Of a DNA stretch of 64,000 nucleotides, positions 35,501 to 48,100 are shown piece after piece. Below the pieces are notes generated by a model. It searched no databases. It saw only the letters and a program-made list of their open reading frames with translations, and was not told where the DNA came from. The stretch comes from Ulota crispa (taxonomy: Eukaryota > Streptophyta > Bryopsida > Orthotrichales > Orthotrichaceae): assembly GCA_963920765.1 (NCBI GenBank), contig OY987247.1, positions 9,210,471 through 9,274,470 of the forward strand. Direction: 5' to 3'. Position numbers and translations under genes: made by a program. Each line of letters begins with the position of its first letter. Within the stretch, counting starts at the first letter, position 1.

Positions 35501-38500
35501 CATGCATTTTGTTGAAGATGAGGGTAGCAAGGGCGTCACCATCAACATCTTCCGCTACAATGAGTAGTGGCCTTTGGTCCTAAGCCACCAATAGTATCAC
35601 CATGGCAAGACTTTAAAATTCGTAGATATTTGTTTGATTACACTATCTCATATTACCACAAATTCCAGCATGATATGAAAGCACAATACGACAAGTAGCC
35701 AAAGGATTTAATGCTAAACATGTAGGTACACAATAAGCTTAATAAACTTCTATACATTCTATGGTCTGCAAAAGAAACCTAGAGATAAATTCTTAGTGAA
35801 AAATCATAATAAAAAGAGGATCTCTTTTATGGGTAGGTGGTAAATTAATCTCAATTTAATCCTAATCTTTTCTAGTCTAAACTACATCCACAATGAATTT
35901 TTTTCTTAGCAAAAATAAACTTAGCTCCAACTTCCAAAGTTTTGGTCCAAGTTGACAATTAGCCCAAATACTTGCTAAGAACTCGTTATTTGTTAATTTG
36001 GGAATATGTTTACAAAGTGGGACATTTGGATTTCTGAAGGTTTTAGCTAACTTTTAGGAGTACTCCTAAAACCGGTCCACGTGTCCTCACCTGAGACAAG
36101 GAATTTGCGAGGGAGAAAATCTTAGTGGCTTAGACAAAATTTGATATCTTTGAATCTGGTTTAAGGTAGCTTTTTGGGCTTAACTTGGGTACAAAGTGGG
36201 ACCTCCATTTTTCCCAAATTAACAAATAACGGGTTTAATGCACTTTTTTTCTAGGAAATGATTGAAAACTTTCTAGAATACGAGGACATACCCTGACAAC
36301 AAGCTCAAAGACAAGAAGAATTGCTTGAAGGCTTGTGATCTTCTTCTCATGAATTAGAAAGACTGGGTTCTCAAGTTCCTGCCACAGTAACAAGCTCAGT
36401 TAGGCTCAAAATACACTAGATAACTAGTCAAGCCGCATAGCAGCGAGTTGGTTATTAATTATGACCGAGAACATCCAGCTTACTCCTCAGCCATGGGTTT
36501 GCACTGGTTTTGTAATCCCAAGGACTCACGTAGCTTGCAATATATTCCCAAATGATTGTGGCATATAATCCTTGAGCATGTGTCCTACCAAATCAAGCTA
36601 ATTCATTGCAATACTCTTAGTAGCCGATTAAATGTTGGATTACTAATCAAGTCTCATAATCTTGTCTTACAAACTCAGATGAGACCATCAGATTTTGGAG
36701 ACCTACGGTTCTTTGAGAATGCAAAAACATACAAAGGTTGTCACTTGGACCCTCCATTTTCCAACCTCATGTCATGTGGCAATGAGGCAAAAAATAAAAG
36801 GTTATGCTTCTCGTTGCATCAGCCTCTTCATGAATCGGGTCCCATACTAAAAACAACAAGTATAAGGATGGGTATTGAGATGAAACCTTGATGTTGTACC
36901 ATTCTCTAGCTCCTTCTGCTGGTTGTTTCTAAGGCATAGTTCGGGCTTAGGACATCCAGTTGAAGCAGAATAAGCATATGCAACTTCAAAAAAATGTTTA
37001 CAGGAGTTTACAAAAGCACTTACCACTTTCTGAGTTTTGTTGTTGGTGATGAATACGGGGAAATATAACCCCTGTCAAGCCTCATACCCTCCACAACTTC
37101 CAATTCATTGAATAGAGTTTTGCCATCCTGAAAATGCCCAGCATTAATTGGTGCTTGAGTTGTGCAAACAACATGTAGCATCATTAGAAGGGAAAGATTC
37201 TAAGAATTTAGATTCAAATTTCAATAATTCAAAATCTAAAAATATAAAAAAAACTTTGCAGATTTGATCTATGAGTTTCCTTAAATTTCCAAGTATATTC
37301 AATATCCACGTGCCAAAGTCTCATATCCTTACCAGAATCTACATCAACAAGGTGTCTTTTTTCTTTGTCACATAGTACATTTACCAAAACAAAATCCTTT
37401 GGGATTGTGCAATAGTGAATGCAAAGCACTACAAATCTTGAGTAAAACAAGTATGGAATTTCTTCTAATGACTAATTATGCTTTACAAAAATCAAAAGAT
37501 TGAACTCTATCATTCACCACCATCTATGTCTTCCAAAAATTGTACACTTATCAAAAATCACAGTCTATGTCAGTAAGGTGTTTTTTGTCCCATGATACAT
37601 CTGTCAAAACTAAAGTTCTGCATGAGTTGTGCGATAGCGGATATAAAGACTTAAGAGTCTTGGAAGCTAAATACCAATGGAATTTCATGTAATCAAGCAA
37701 TAAAATGTTGAAAGGGCTCACAGATACAGTAATAACACCCTCTTTGCCAACTTTTGCCATAGCACGTGCAAGCAAGTCACCAATTTCACGATCACCATTG
37801 GCAGAAATCGTTCCAACCTGTTGGATTCATAATTACTAGGGTAGGTTTGAGCCATAATTTTGAATGTGGAATAAAACATCTAAAATGAGAAATCTAAACA
37901 AACCACAAGTGCCCAAGCTAGACCACTATAAACTCTAGTTTCTTATGAGCATTTGTCTTTAGTTGTGATGAACTGGTTTATGATTAGTGATTCAAATCTA
38001 GGTTTCATAATGCCGCAATCCGTTATGAACAGTGATTGTCATTCACTATGCTAGGATTTTGTGAACAAGTGTAAAGCTCTTTTCAAGCTTGAAAGTCATA
38101 GAAACGTTTGAGACGTAATTAACCACAAAAAGGGGAAAATCCACGTGCTTTGTAGCTATGGGTTTAGGATACAAATATACTAACTTGTGCAATCTCTTCC
38201 AATGTGCTGATCATCTTGGCTTGGCTCTTCAAGTGAGCGACGACTGCATCCACAGCAAGGTTGATGCCTCAACGCAAGTCTATGGTGTTCATGCTAGCGG
38301 CCACAGCTTTGCATCCTTCAGAAAATATGGCACGAGTGAGCACTGTAGCAGCAGTAGTACCTGCATCCAAAGTGCAACCAGTGCACAAAAAAATAACCCT
38401 TGAATCAATCAAAAGATAAACTTAGAGATGTGTTCCCTTTACCAGTTTATTATACTTAAGATTCTAATTAGACTTTCTCAGGTCATTATCAATGTCGCTC

Positions 38501-40143
38501 GTGTCGATGCAATCAGCTTCTTCTCTGTTGGTGGTGAGCCAGTACACCAAGGAATCCTTCTATCATTCTAAATTGACATGCCAAATGACAAATGAACTGT
38601 AGGAAAGGTTGTTGTAAGATCTTTGTTGTTCAAGAACATACCATCTCCTGCAGCATCATTGGTGGCATTCGCCACCAACTTCACTAGCGAGGCTCCAATA
38701 TTTTGCAGCTTGTCTTTAAACTCAATACTCTTGGCCACTGTGACTCCATCTTTGGTCACCTTGAGAGAGCCATAGGATTGCTCTATGACAACAGTGCAGC
38801 CCTAGAAACGAATTAGAATTAATTGAAAACAACAATAATATATTTGGCTCAAGGGTTTAGAGTGCATCTAGCATGAGGTTTTTCTTCCCAAAAGGGCCAA
38901 TGAACATTAAATGATATTTTCTTGCAAATGTCAAATTAAAATTGATGCTCAAAGACTAGAAAACCATTCTCTTCTCTCTGTTAAAACATAAAAAATCAGC
39001 ATTAGAATGTAGTTTGACCTCCCAATTTCTTGGTAAAGACAGAATGGAAAGCTGATATTTTTGTTTGCACACCTTTGGACCCATTGTTACTTGCACAGCA
39101 TCTGCAAGCTGCTCCACACCTTGTAGCATAAGAGCACGAGCTTCCACGCCATACTTGATATCCTTGGCAGAGAACCTTCGAATCCACAACAACCAATTTA
39201 GCTTCTGCACACCCTCCAATAGCGCATATTCATTCCCAGTAAAACGTATGCGTCTTTAGCACAGACTAATTCTCTCTCCGCACAGCAGTTGTTGTCACTT
39301 CTAGTGCATAGCATAAGCTCAAAATTATCTTGTAAAAACATTTCCCTTTCAGGTAATTTCCCTATGTTTGAAACTTTTGATGGCATTAGTAATTTGACAT
39401 TCCAAATCTGCACCTTGAAACAAAAATTCACATTTGGAGACAACGTATGGTTTGATTGGTAGTGATTACCTATCTAAACCAAAAATGTCCACTTAATGCC
39501 CCGATCAAATGATATTTAGGGCTAAAGCTGTCTGCTACAATAAGATTAGGCTAAGTAAGTGAAAGAGCTTACTTGCAAAGGTGGTTGACATCTGCAAACC
39601 CAACAAAAAACCATCAGTTAATCCATGATGCTTTTGTGATTGCGATTCTAAGACAATCAAAATCTGTACAAAGACACATGAAACACCATTGCAAGAATTG
39701 CATTGATAAAGGTCACCTCAAATTGAGAAATGTTCCAAGAAATAGGTAACGAAGAAAAAAATATGTATAATGTGCTCATAATATAAAAAAAGGTATGTTT
39801 GAACTATGTAACCACATTGCAAAGGGACTAGACGTGCTTTGATTCACAAAGATGCTCAAGAACTTTCCAAGGGTAGTAAAAGAGCTACAGTGATCCCTTG
39901 AGGACCAAGATTCCATGTTCTTACATGGACCAAGTCGATTGATCAAATTGTGTAAAAATAATTCAAAAGAAGCCAGAGTTTATAGCACCAAGAAGCATTC
40001 AAGGAAATCAAAAATAGAACAATCAACAACTCTCTCAAGCAACTGCAAAATATTTTATCAATAGCATGCGCTCAAGCATTGGTGAGGCAAGAAGTGAAGA
40101 AGCACCTTACACGAGACGCCAATGTTGCCGCAGCACGATACAT

Positions 40144-40950
40144 ACTGATCGATCAACACTCACTGCTGCAGTTCGATCTTGAACTTTTAAAACTTTCTTC
40201 AAAGCAGTCACATCAAGCGTGCTCTCATACGCAAGAAAAAACTCATTGCAACAACATTTCCACACAAGCCACACTTGAAAAGGAAGGACTCAATTGCAAA
40301 TGCAAATGGAAAGGACAAAAGAAGATCGATGCAGACTTCTTTCAATCCTTGCAATTATGTTACGACGTCAACAAACAAAACAAAGCAAACAATCAACGAC
40401 AATATTGAGGCATCCGTCGTTTCCCGTCCTGGTCGGATGACAACTTGTGTCAGCCTACTGGCTTAGTTAGTTATTATACAAGACCCATCCACATGGCTGG
40501 CAGTTGTTAAAAACCCTAATTTAGAACTCTATTCCCTCTCTAATCAGACAACATCACTTCCACCAGGCCTTAGTCCACAAGTCATGAATGATAAAGAAAC
40601 CTTATTTCATTTTCACCATTTCATGACCTTTCAAGCAACCGACAGTGCATAGAATCACTTACTTCTTCATAGCTATATCATCCTTCATGTGTCAAACAGA
40701 ATGCACAAAGCATGCCAAACGAAAATAATAGGGATTCTCTTGCCATTCCATGAGTGTAGTAGTCACTTGCCCTACGGCAATACTGACATTCTTCCACTTC
40801 ATTACTTCTCCTCTAATTTTCTTTTAGTACACAACAAGCCTCTCACTTCTCTTCAATCCCCATAAACAAGTAAAGAGTAAAACCGTAGCACACTTATGCT
40901 AGAAGAGTACAAAAATTGATCCAACAAAATAAACAAAATCTCGCAATCTA
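40144..40950. promoter_or_regulatory. Upstream region of CPN60
   Basis: The region holds the presumed leader and promoter of CPN60 (minus strand). A telo-box-like AAACCCTAAT lies at about 40511 and a TATAAT-like motif at about 40473. I see no perfect heat-shock element here, although a period-10 array of that type lies further up at 41225-41305. Confidence 0.4.
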
Positions 40951-41306
40951 ATAACTTGATAAGTAGCCTTTCTCAAACAATCGAACTGCAAAAAAGGTAG
41001 CAACAATCAAGAAGCTTGATTCTATTTATGTGGTCAATGTGACCAGAGAGCAACATTCCACCAGAACGGGAACAAATAAGAATAGAAATCAGCATGCTGT
41101 AGTAGTTCTAAGCACAACATGGCCCTTCAGCCACGAAATGTTGTCCGAGAGAAACAGACACAACGGTGTGACGGCTAACAAACCTTCCCGTCTATTGCAC
41201 AAGCATGATCTTAAAATGCTCAGAAATATTCCTGTCATAATACTCAAAAATATTCAAGAGTACTCAAGAATGCTTAAGAATGCTCAAAAATACTCAAGAA
41301 CGTTCA
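40951..41306. repeat. Duplicated 356-bp segment, copy A (partner 60750-61105)
   Basis: The segment aligns without gaps to 60750-61105 at a constant offset of 19,799. I counted about eleven mismatches. Most place T or A in this copy where the partner has C or G. Its right end contains short AAGAATGCTC-like decamers. No gene is recognised in it. Confidence 0.9.
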
Positions 41307-41329
41307 ATGATTTAAAACCCCCCATGTAT

Positions 41330-41608
41330 ATGTAAGTCTAAAGAACTCTATTTTGTAATTTTAATTTAAAAAAAATACATTTTTTGCAAAAGTTTTTAGG
41401 CTGCTTGCCTTCCCCCGTTTTTTAGATAATTGTATTTTACTTCTTCAATAAATGTCGGAATGAAGAAAAAATTAGATGCCCAAATAGATCTTTGAATTCC
41501 CCATTTTCTATAAAAGTTTCAAAAAATCACACAAAATAGTTTAGTTGTAAGTACATGCCCAAAAACTCATTTGTCCCTCAAGGGGACAGTTGGTCCTTTA
41601 GGGGTTAA
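41330..41608. mobile_element. Right-end fragment of the CCCCTAAAGGACC TTAA family
   Basis: The stretch shares TTAGATGCCCAAATAGATC and GTACATGCCCAAA with 24630-24700 and ends GGTCCTTTAGGGGTTAA. The left end is missing or unrecognised. Confidence 0.65.
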
Positions 41609-41725
41609 GCTCTTTGGAGGGTGTTTGCATGTAAGTCTATTGTGATAAAAGCCATTGCAATGATTACATAGTAATTATTGTTGTCACTTAATTATTTAGA
41701 AAAAATTGCAATAAAAAGGCACAAA

Positions 41726-41873
41726 ATACTAAGGGTATTATTGATAATCTCAAAGATAACTAGGGGTACAATTGATATTCCTACATAAAGCTAGGGGTAT
41801 TTTTGATATTTTAAATAATATAGGGACATATTTGATACTTTGAAAGAATTGAGGGGTATTTTTGATATCTTCC
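41726..41873. repeat. Degenerate tandem repeat of about 30 bp (AGGGGTATTTTTGATAT)
   Basis: Five imperfect units carry GGGGTATTTTTGATATT or a variant at roughly 30-base spacing. Confidence 0.65.
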
Positions 41874-42039
41874 CTTATTACACTTACATGGCATTTGCAC
41901 AAGACAAGATGAGTGGGTGGAAAATTTCATAAACTTGAAATACCTTTGTATATCAAATTTTGTTTGTTCCCAGCTGGGTATGTATGTACTTCTTATTGTC
42001 ATATGTTGTTAAACAGGATGCAAAATAACTTTGGTTCCA

Positions 42040-43160
42040 ATTACACAAAACATTTCCCCCAAAAGAAAATAATTCTTGCTTTTTATTTGCACACTCAAAT
42101 TTCAAACTTTACCCATGAAGTAAAACATTTGTCTTTGTTTACAAAACTTTCCCTTGCAATGAAGCATTTTTTGTTTTATACCCATATAGTTTGTTACCCA
42201 TGTAGTAAAACAAATGTTCATGTTTTCTCATGCCAAACAATATTTTAGTTTTTTACATACACAAATTTTTTATCCACACAGTAATTATTCACAAAAAACT
42301 TATATGTATATTTTTTTTACCCATGTCATTTTGTTACTTTTATATTATTTACCCACAAATTTTTTTACACATGCAACTTTTTATCTATACGTTTTTATTT
42401 TTATTTTTTACTTATACAATTTTTAACCCACATAGTAATTATTCATGCAATTTTTTATGTACTTTTCTTACCCACGCAATTTTGTTACATTTTTTAAATT
42501 ATTTATCCACACATTTTTTTGCACATACAAATTCTTACCCGTACATTTGTTTCTCACACAAATTTTTACCTATGCAGATTTTTATCTACTTAAGTTTTTT
42601 ACCCAAGCAAGTTATTATCCCCGCATGTTTATTTACCCACGTGGTAAAAGGATTGCGACATTGGTATATTGTAATTTGTTATAGGGGCACCCGTCGGTCT
42701 AACAAGAACAAAATAAAATCAAGCTCAATTACGCAAAACATTTCCTCCACAAGAAAATAATTCTTACTTTTTGGTAATACACTCCAATTTCAAATTTTAC
42801 CCATGCACTAAACATTTCTTTTTGTTTACAAAACATTCCCTTGCAAGCAAAGCATTTTTTTGTTCAATACCCATAGAGTTTTTTATCCACGCAATAAAAG
42901 GAATGTCACTATTTTTCACACAAAAAATATTATTAATTTTCTACCAACACACATTTTTTACCCTCATAGTAATTATCCATGCAATTTTTATTTATTTATT
43001 TATTTTTACCCACACAATTTTGTTACATTTTTTATTATTTACCCATACATTTTTTTTCTCATGCAAGTTATTACCTACACAAATTTTTACCTACACAAAT
43101 TTCTTATCCAACCAAGTTTTTACCCATGCATATTTATTTACCCACACAATAAAACTATCA
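42040..43160. repeat. Low-complexity TTTTACCCAYRCA tract in two modules
   Basis: The tract has dozens of imperfect units of TTTTTACCCACACAA type. Two modules, 42040-42650 and 42730-43150, begin alike (CAAAACATTTCC, AAGAAAATAATTCTT) and end alike (TTATTTACCCACG/ACA). The open frames across it encode only Phe/Tyr/His-rich repeats and are not genes. Confidence 0.75.
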
Positions 43161-43226
43161 TAGTAAAAGGATTGCTAAATGGGTAAATTGTATTCTTGTT
43201 ATATTGGTAGATTGGCTTCTTTTTGT

Positions 43227-43560
43227 GGAAGCTTCTAGAAGTTTTGTATTTGTGGAAGCTTCTAGAAGTTTCGAGGGTCAAATATCATCCAATGATGGAG
43301 AAGTTTTATCCTTGTTTTTGATTGGTTGGTTGTCTTTAACTTCAGTTAACATTTAGTTAACATTTACAATGCTTAACCCATTGGCTATTACAATGTTTAA
43401 CACATTGGCTTTTACTTGCTTAACACTTTTGCTTCTGCTTTGCTATTGGCTCTGGCTTTTACTTGCTTAACACTTTCGCTTGTGCTTTGCTATTGGCTCT
43501 GGCTTTTACTTTGTTTAACATTTTTCAAAACCCAAACCATGGATGCCTTTTACTATAAAT
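43227..43560 (+). promoter_or_regulatory. Promoter-like cluster: two perfect heat-shock elements, CCAAT motifs and TATA box
   Basis: The block GGAAGCTTCTAGAAGTTT occurs at 43228 and again at 43254. Each has three alternating units, GAA-nn-TTC-nn-GAA, the consensus bound by heat-shock factors. ATTGG (inverted CCAAT) occurs repeatedly between 43379 and 43495. A 46-base tandem duplication lies at 43408-43500. A TATAAAT lies at 43554-43560. HSE, CCAAT and TATA in this order resemble plant small heat-shock promoters, but the sequence downstream is not a heat-shock protein that I recognise. Confidence 0.5.
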
Positions 43561-43722
43561 ACTACAATGGAGAGAAACATCACTTTTCCTTCCCATCTCC
43601 CTTTCTTTTCTCCTCTTTCTAGCTCTCTATAGTATTCTCCCTTTGTTGTCGCCTCTTTTAGCTCTTCGCAGTATTCTCATTCTGCTTCTTACTATTTTGT
43701 TGGAGATGATCTTTGATACGCC

Positions 43723-44365
43723 ATGGAGCTGAATGTGCTTGTGACTCATGAAGGTGGCCTGAACAAGGACCCTCACATGCCAAAGAAATTCTTGAAGTTT
43801 CTTTGTGCTACAGTGTGCTCACAAAGCAATTGGCGTTTGGCTATGGCCATGGATGTTGTGCTTAAGACCTAGAGCCATTCCATCCTGAAACAAGTTTACA
43901 TGATGCAATACTTTGAGGGTACAAGCATCTATATTTTGGTGGAGATGCTGGTGAAGTTTGATGCCCACCATTTGATGACCGACATTGTTCAGAAGGGTTT
44001 ACTTGTGCTTGAGCATTTGGCAAAGTTCAATGTGGTGAAAGGTAGAAGACATGCCCACCACACTAGACGGGAGTGTTTGCGACGATATTTGCAAGAGTTT
44101 TGCAACTCCCAACAATGTAGGCCCCCACATGTTGGTGGACTTGCTATTGAGGCTAGAGTCCAGCCATTTAATGGCCGCCATTGCTTGGAAGGGCTTACTT
44201 GTGCCTGAGCATTTGGCAAAGCTCAACTTGGTGAAAGGCTAATGACTACTAGTCCACCTCAACTTGGTGAAAGGTTGATGACTAGCCCACTTCAACTTGG
44301 TGAAAGGTTGACAACTAGCCCACCAGAATATGGTAAGAGGCTGACAACTAGCCCACCAAAATAGA
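43723..44365 (+). other. Degenerate coding-like sequence with an internal repeat
   Basis: A 49-codon frame starts at 43723 (MELNVLVTHEGGLNKD) and stops at about 43871. After it, two similar peptides occur in different frames: VKFDAHHLMTDIVQKGLLVL near 43945-44040 and LRLESSHLMAAIAWKGLLVP near 44140-44240. A 31- to 36-base tandem repeat (CAACTTGGTGAAAGG) fills 44221-44365. It could be a decayed repeat-protein gene. I do not recognise the family. Confidence 0.35.
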
Positions 44366-45184
44366 TAGGAGTGCTAGCAAAAGTTTAGCAACTCCTAGCA
44401 AAAAAACTGTCATGATCTTACAATTGATTATGATAATAAAGCTTGACATTGGCTTTTAAGCCTTTTTGTCCATGTGGTACTCTGCAATGGTACTGCACAA
44501 GTTTTCTTGGTTTATTACTGCTTGCTCCTTGTAGTTTGTTCATCCATTAACGCTTTCATACACTCCCATACCCAACTAATGCATGTACAAAAAGGAGAAA
44601 ACTCTAAAAACAATTGAAATCTAACAAGTCCCCTTACAAACATTCAAGCACACATTACAGAATAACGCAGACCATTTAGAACATATATGAGTAGTTATAT
44701 CATCAAAACGGAGCACAAGTGAGAGAACATACTGTAGACAGCCTGAGACTACATCCAACAAGAACTAGTGTCATCAACCTGATGATGCTTAGTCCGATCC
44801 ACCTACTCCGTCTCAGAAGTGAGCAGCAACTTCGATTCTGCGACAGAGTGTTTGACGCACAACATCAGTCTACTCTTCGAAGACTTCCCCTGCAATCATA
44901 GCTTCTAACGGTCTGAAAATCTGACGTACAACGTGCCTGGCAACTGAAAACATAAAGCTGTTCAACTACAAGCTCTAATCCTATGCAAGAGATCTCGCAT
45001 GAGATATCCAGCATTGAACTTCTCCAAAATACATTTATTAGGTCCTAGGATTACCCACCACCTCCAACCACCCTGTCAACCTCGATGTCCATAGTGAGCG
45101 AGAACTGCACGCAACCAACTGCAAAAGAGTGAAAATACTCTATTAGGAAAGGCAATGAGGGTCACCGATCTCAATTCCTGTCAA
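44366..45184. other. Spacer downstream of the kinase gene
   Basis: No gene is recognised. The right part probably includes the kinase 3' untranslated sequence. Confidence 0.4.
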
Positions 45185-48100
45185 TCATGCGACTGTCATG
45201 TTATAGGAATTTCGCATATTGTAGCCACGCCCGTGATTCGCAGCAGCTGTTGGTAGTGCATGAAAAGCCTGCTGATAGTTTTCTCCACCAGATATCTGAG
45301 GTGTAGCAGATGGAGGAGCAGAGGAAAAGACGGCAGGATGAACATAATACCTGGCATCAAAACAATGAAGATCACTGTTGTTAAGACATTGTAAAGAACA
45401 ATTTCATGTTCACTAAGAAAATTATGTGCTCAGGCATTTTAAACCATATTCATAAAAGCAATAGGTGTACCAACTACTCAAAAACGAGGTACACACCGAG
45501 ATGGAAGAGCTCCAATCGTAGGATTCACACCCGTGGTCGCCAAACTGCGGCCATGAGTTATTGGTGCGACAACTGGCAAAATCATAAAAATAGCATGAGT
45601 AGTTCTACCGTATGAAGCAATCAGCATTGCTTTCTAATACAATAATTAGCAGATACAAATTCAAAACTTAAAGTTCCCGAAGATCGAGCAACACCTGGTC
45701 TTGCTTTACCAGTTGGGTACGGCACTGGATTGCGCTGCTGCAATGAAAAACGCGTTTAGATATATTTACTGACATAAAGAAAAATCGCGTGATAAAAATA
45801 TACATAGGATTTGACTAAAAAATGAAGCAACCGCGAGTTCTAAAATATTGATACCTGCTTAGTCCATTGAGCGTTTCCACGTTTCGATCCTGGTAATATC
45901 AATATAAACCAAGTCTCAGAGTTCATGTGCAGCACTTTAAATTCAAATGTCTAATTTAAATAAAGAAGGACCATACATGAAGCGAAATGATCTAAGCAAG
46001 CACCTACACGCATAACTTTCAAATTCCTTGTTCAGCATGGAGTTCGCCTTGACCGCTGTCATGGTAAAAGGAAAATGATCAGAAGTACAATTTTAGAAAA
46101 CGGCGCACGGACTTCAATAAACTCTGCATACACGATCCAGGCACACTACACGGAACCAATAACTTGGAGAACCAAGTACACATTTGGAGACACCCAATAA
46201 CAAGCAAAGGTTTGGGTCATCTTGCCAGCTGCAAACGAGACTCTCCATTCCGGACTACGTGGACAACAGACAACCGAAAAAATTACTTAAGAACCACGAG
46301 TTCATTACGACTGATTATAAATGTGGCATGTGATCAACAACTAACCTGTAGGTATGAATGCCTTAGACTGCACGAACTCGAATCCAGGAGTAGGAACTGG
46401 GCCACGCTTGTGAACCTAGCAAAGAACGGAAAATGATTACCAATATCTTGAAAAAGACGATGAACATTAAAATCATCATGAGTAAAAAATTGTATTTAGC
46501 AATCATCCGTACGTATATTTACTCAGTGTCAAAGCACGTTGTCTAACAGAAACTTAATCAACTACAAATTCTGTAGCAAAAATCATAAAAATGTACCTGA
46601 AAGAATGGATGTTGTAGAGCCTATGATGCCGTAGGCCTTTTACTGGGGTCCCAGACGCACATGGCCTGCAACAAATATAAGTCGTGGAGAAATGAAAATT
46701 ACTCTCTTAACCAGGGTTAGCAATTATGCTAGTGGACACCTGTCACTTCGAAGGCCTATATAGAGAATTGGAAATTAATTTCTTCATACCATTTCAAAAT
46801 CAAATCTCACTTCTTTACTAAAGATCAATTTCAAAGATACTCGTGAGTTTTGTACACAACAAAGTACGTATTAAAAGCAAAAGCTTAACGACTTACGGAG
46901 ATTAGACTAATCGCTTCTGGACTAGCAGACGGAATGAGTTGAGAAAGGTGAGATGATGACAGCTGCATTCACACAGTCAATGATCAGTTCATTAGACATT
47001 CAAAGCTTGACGGCACGCACTACCATGCCTGTCAGACGACGAGAGTCAAAAAAACACTTAATAAATATCTACTGAATACAGATAAATAACAACTTAAACC
47101 CTAAAGGACTGGCGTGCCGCTGCGACCAGTACAATACGGGGTATTTTTCTTGTATTTGGAATGGATCCACACGTCTACTACATTTGAGACCAACAAAGAA
47201 GTTGGAGAATAGATCAAAGCGGTTCTAGTGAGCTACTTGAGATCCCAAATTAAAACTTTTTACTGGTAGCAAATACCAATTATACGTCAGCGTATATACT
47301 ATGCCCTATGGTTCATTAAGGATTAAAGAGCGTATCGTTTCATTGCATTGAAAAAGTCGCATCGCTCGATCAAACAAATACCTGAGGAAACTGGAAATTC
47401 AAAAAGGCTGCCAGCTTCATTCCGTCAGACCAGGTGTGATGGTTAGGAGAACTAATTACACCACAGATCTTGTAAATTTCGTCTACTTCACTGTACGCAC
47501 GCAGATAATGAGAAACTATAATGCCATGAAGTAAACTTCCACAGAATTCATTAAAAGACAAGCAGAGAACTAGACAGCGGGAGGTAGTACTCTGACAGAG
47601 TATTATACATCACAGCAATGTACACGGATATGATAAAACAAAGTAACTGACAAGTTTCTCACTTAGAATCAACCAGAGTACACTGAAACAATTAAAGCAG
47701 CGATACCATAGGATCTCGCAAACAATTTCAGTTCTGTAAGTCGATATCCAACATTATCTCAAAAAAAAAATACAAATACAAATACAAAACAAACTACAGT
47801 GTTTCTGAACCCGACCTTGCACCAGGAAAAAGTGGGCGAAGGGTGAAAAGTTCAGCCATTATTGCTCCCATAGCCCATATATCTGAAAAGCACTCTCAGT
47901 TAGTATCACCACGTCACATGATAAACACACGGCAACTGTCAAGTTTCACCCTAGACAGGGTAATCAAACTAATACTGATCATGTTGTCGTTGCAACATCC
48001 ACAAAAACCGGATGCTGAGAGCGGATTACATTCCTTCTGTGTTGGGCAGCATAGCAGTTCTACATGTGAGCCCATGATACTGAATACGTGTTTGAATGAT

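Larger units (their letters stand above)
27729..40143 (-). pseudogene. CPN60: Mitochondrial chaperonin CPN60/HSP60, 17 exons, with one stop and one frameshift
   Basis: CPN60 forms the matrix folding chamber with CPN10. Exons in gene order: 40111-40143, 39073-39204, 38642-38801, 38185-38360, 37722-37817, 37024-37127, 36292-36378, 35490-35579, 35061-35141, 34230-34298, 33401-33478, 32861-32956, 31911-32010, 31151-31254, 30671-30776, 30134-30212, 27729-27858. Together they give about 573 codons, the family length, with GT-AG junctions in phase. Landmarks are a targeting-type start (MYRAAATLASR), [62 protein letters not shown], and a GGM-repeat tail ending MYG. Two lesions: TGA at 38269-38271 where LRRG is expected, and a missing base near 37053-37057 (exon of 104 instead of 105). 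Either this is a young pseudogene or the assembly holds errors. Introns host a MITE and a TA microsatellite. Confidence 0.9.

Noticed and set aside
39575..39593. Small extra CPN60 exon with ATG and a GTAAGC donor (encoding MSTTFA)
   Set aside because: Its phase does not join to the next exon, whereas 40111-40143 joins 39073-39204 in phase and gives a family-like start.
42214..43186. Membrane-protein-like frames rich in Phe and Tyr, up to 176 codons
   Set aside because: They arise from the low-complexity TTTTACCCACACA repeat.
38269..46623. Premature TGA and TAG codons repaired by U-to-C RNA editing, as in organelles of hornworts and ferns
   Set aside because: The genes are nuclear, with many spliceosomal introns, and frameshifts are also present, which such editing cannot repair.
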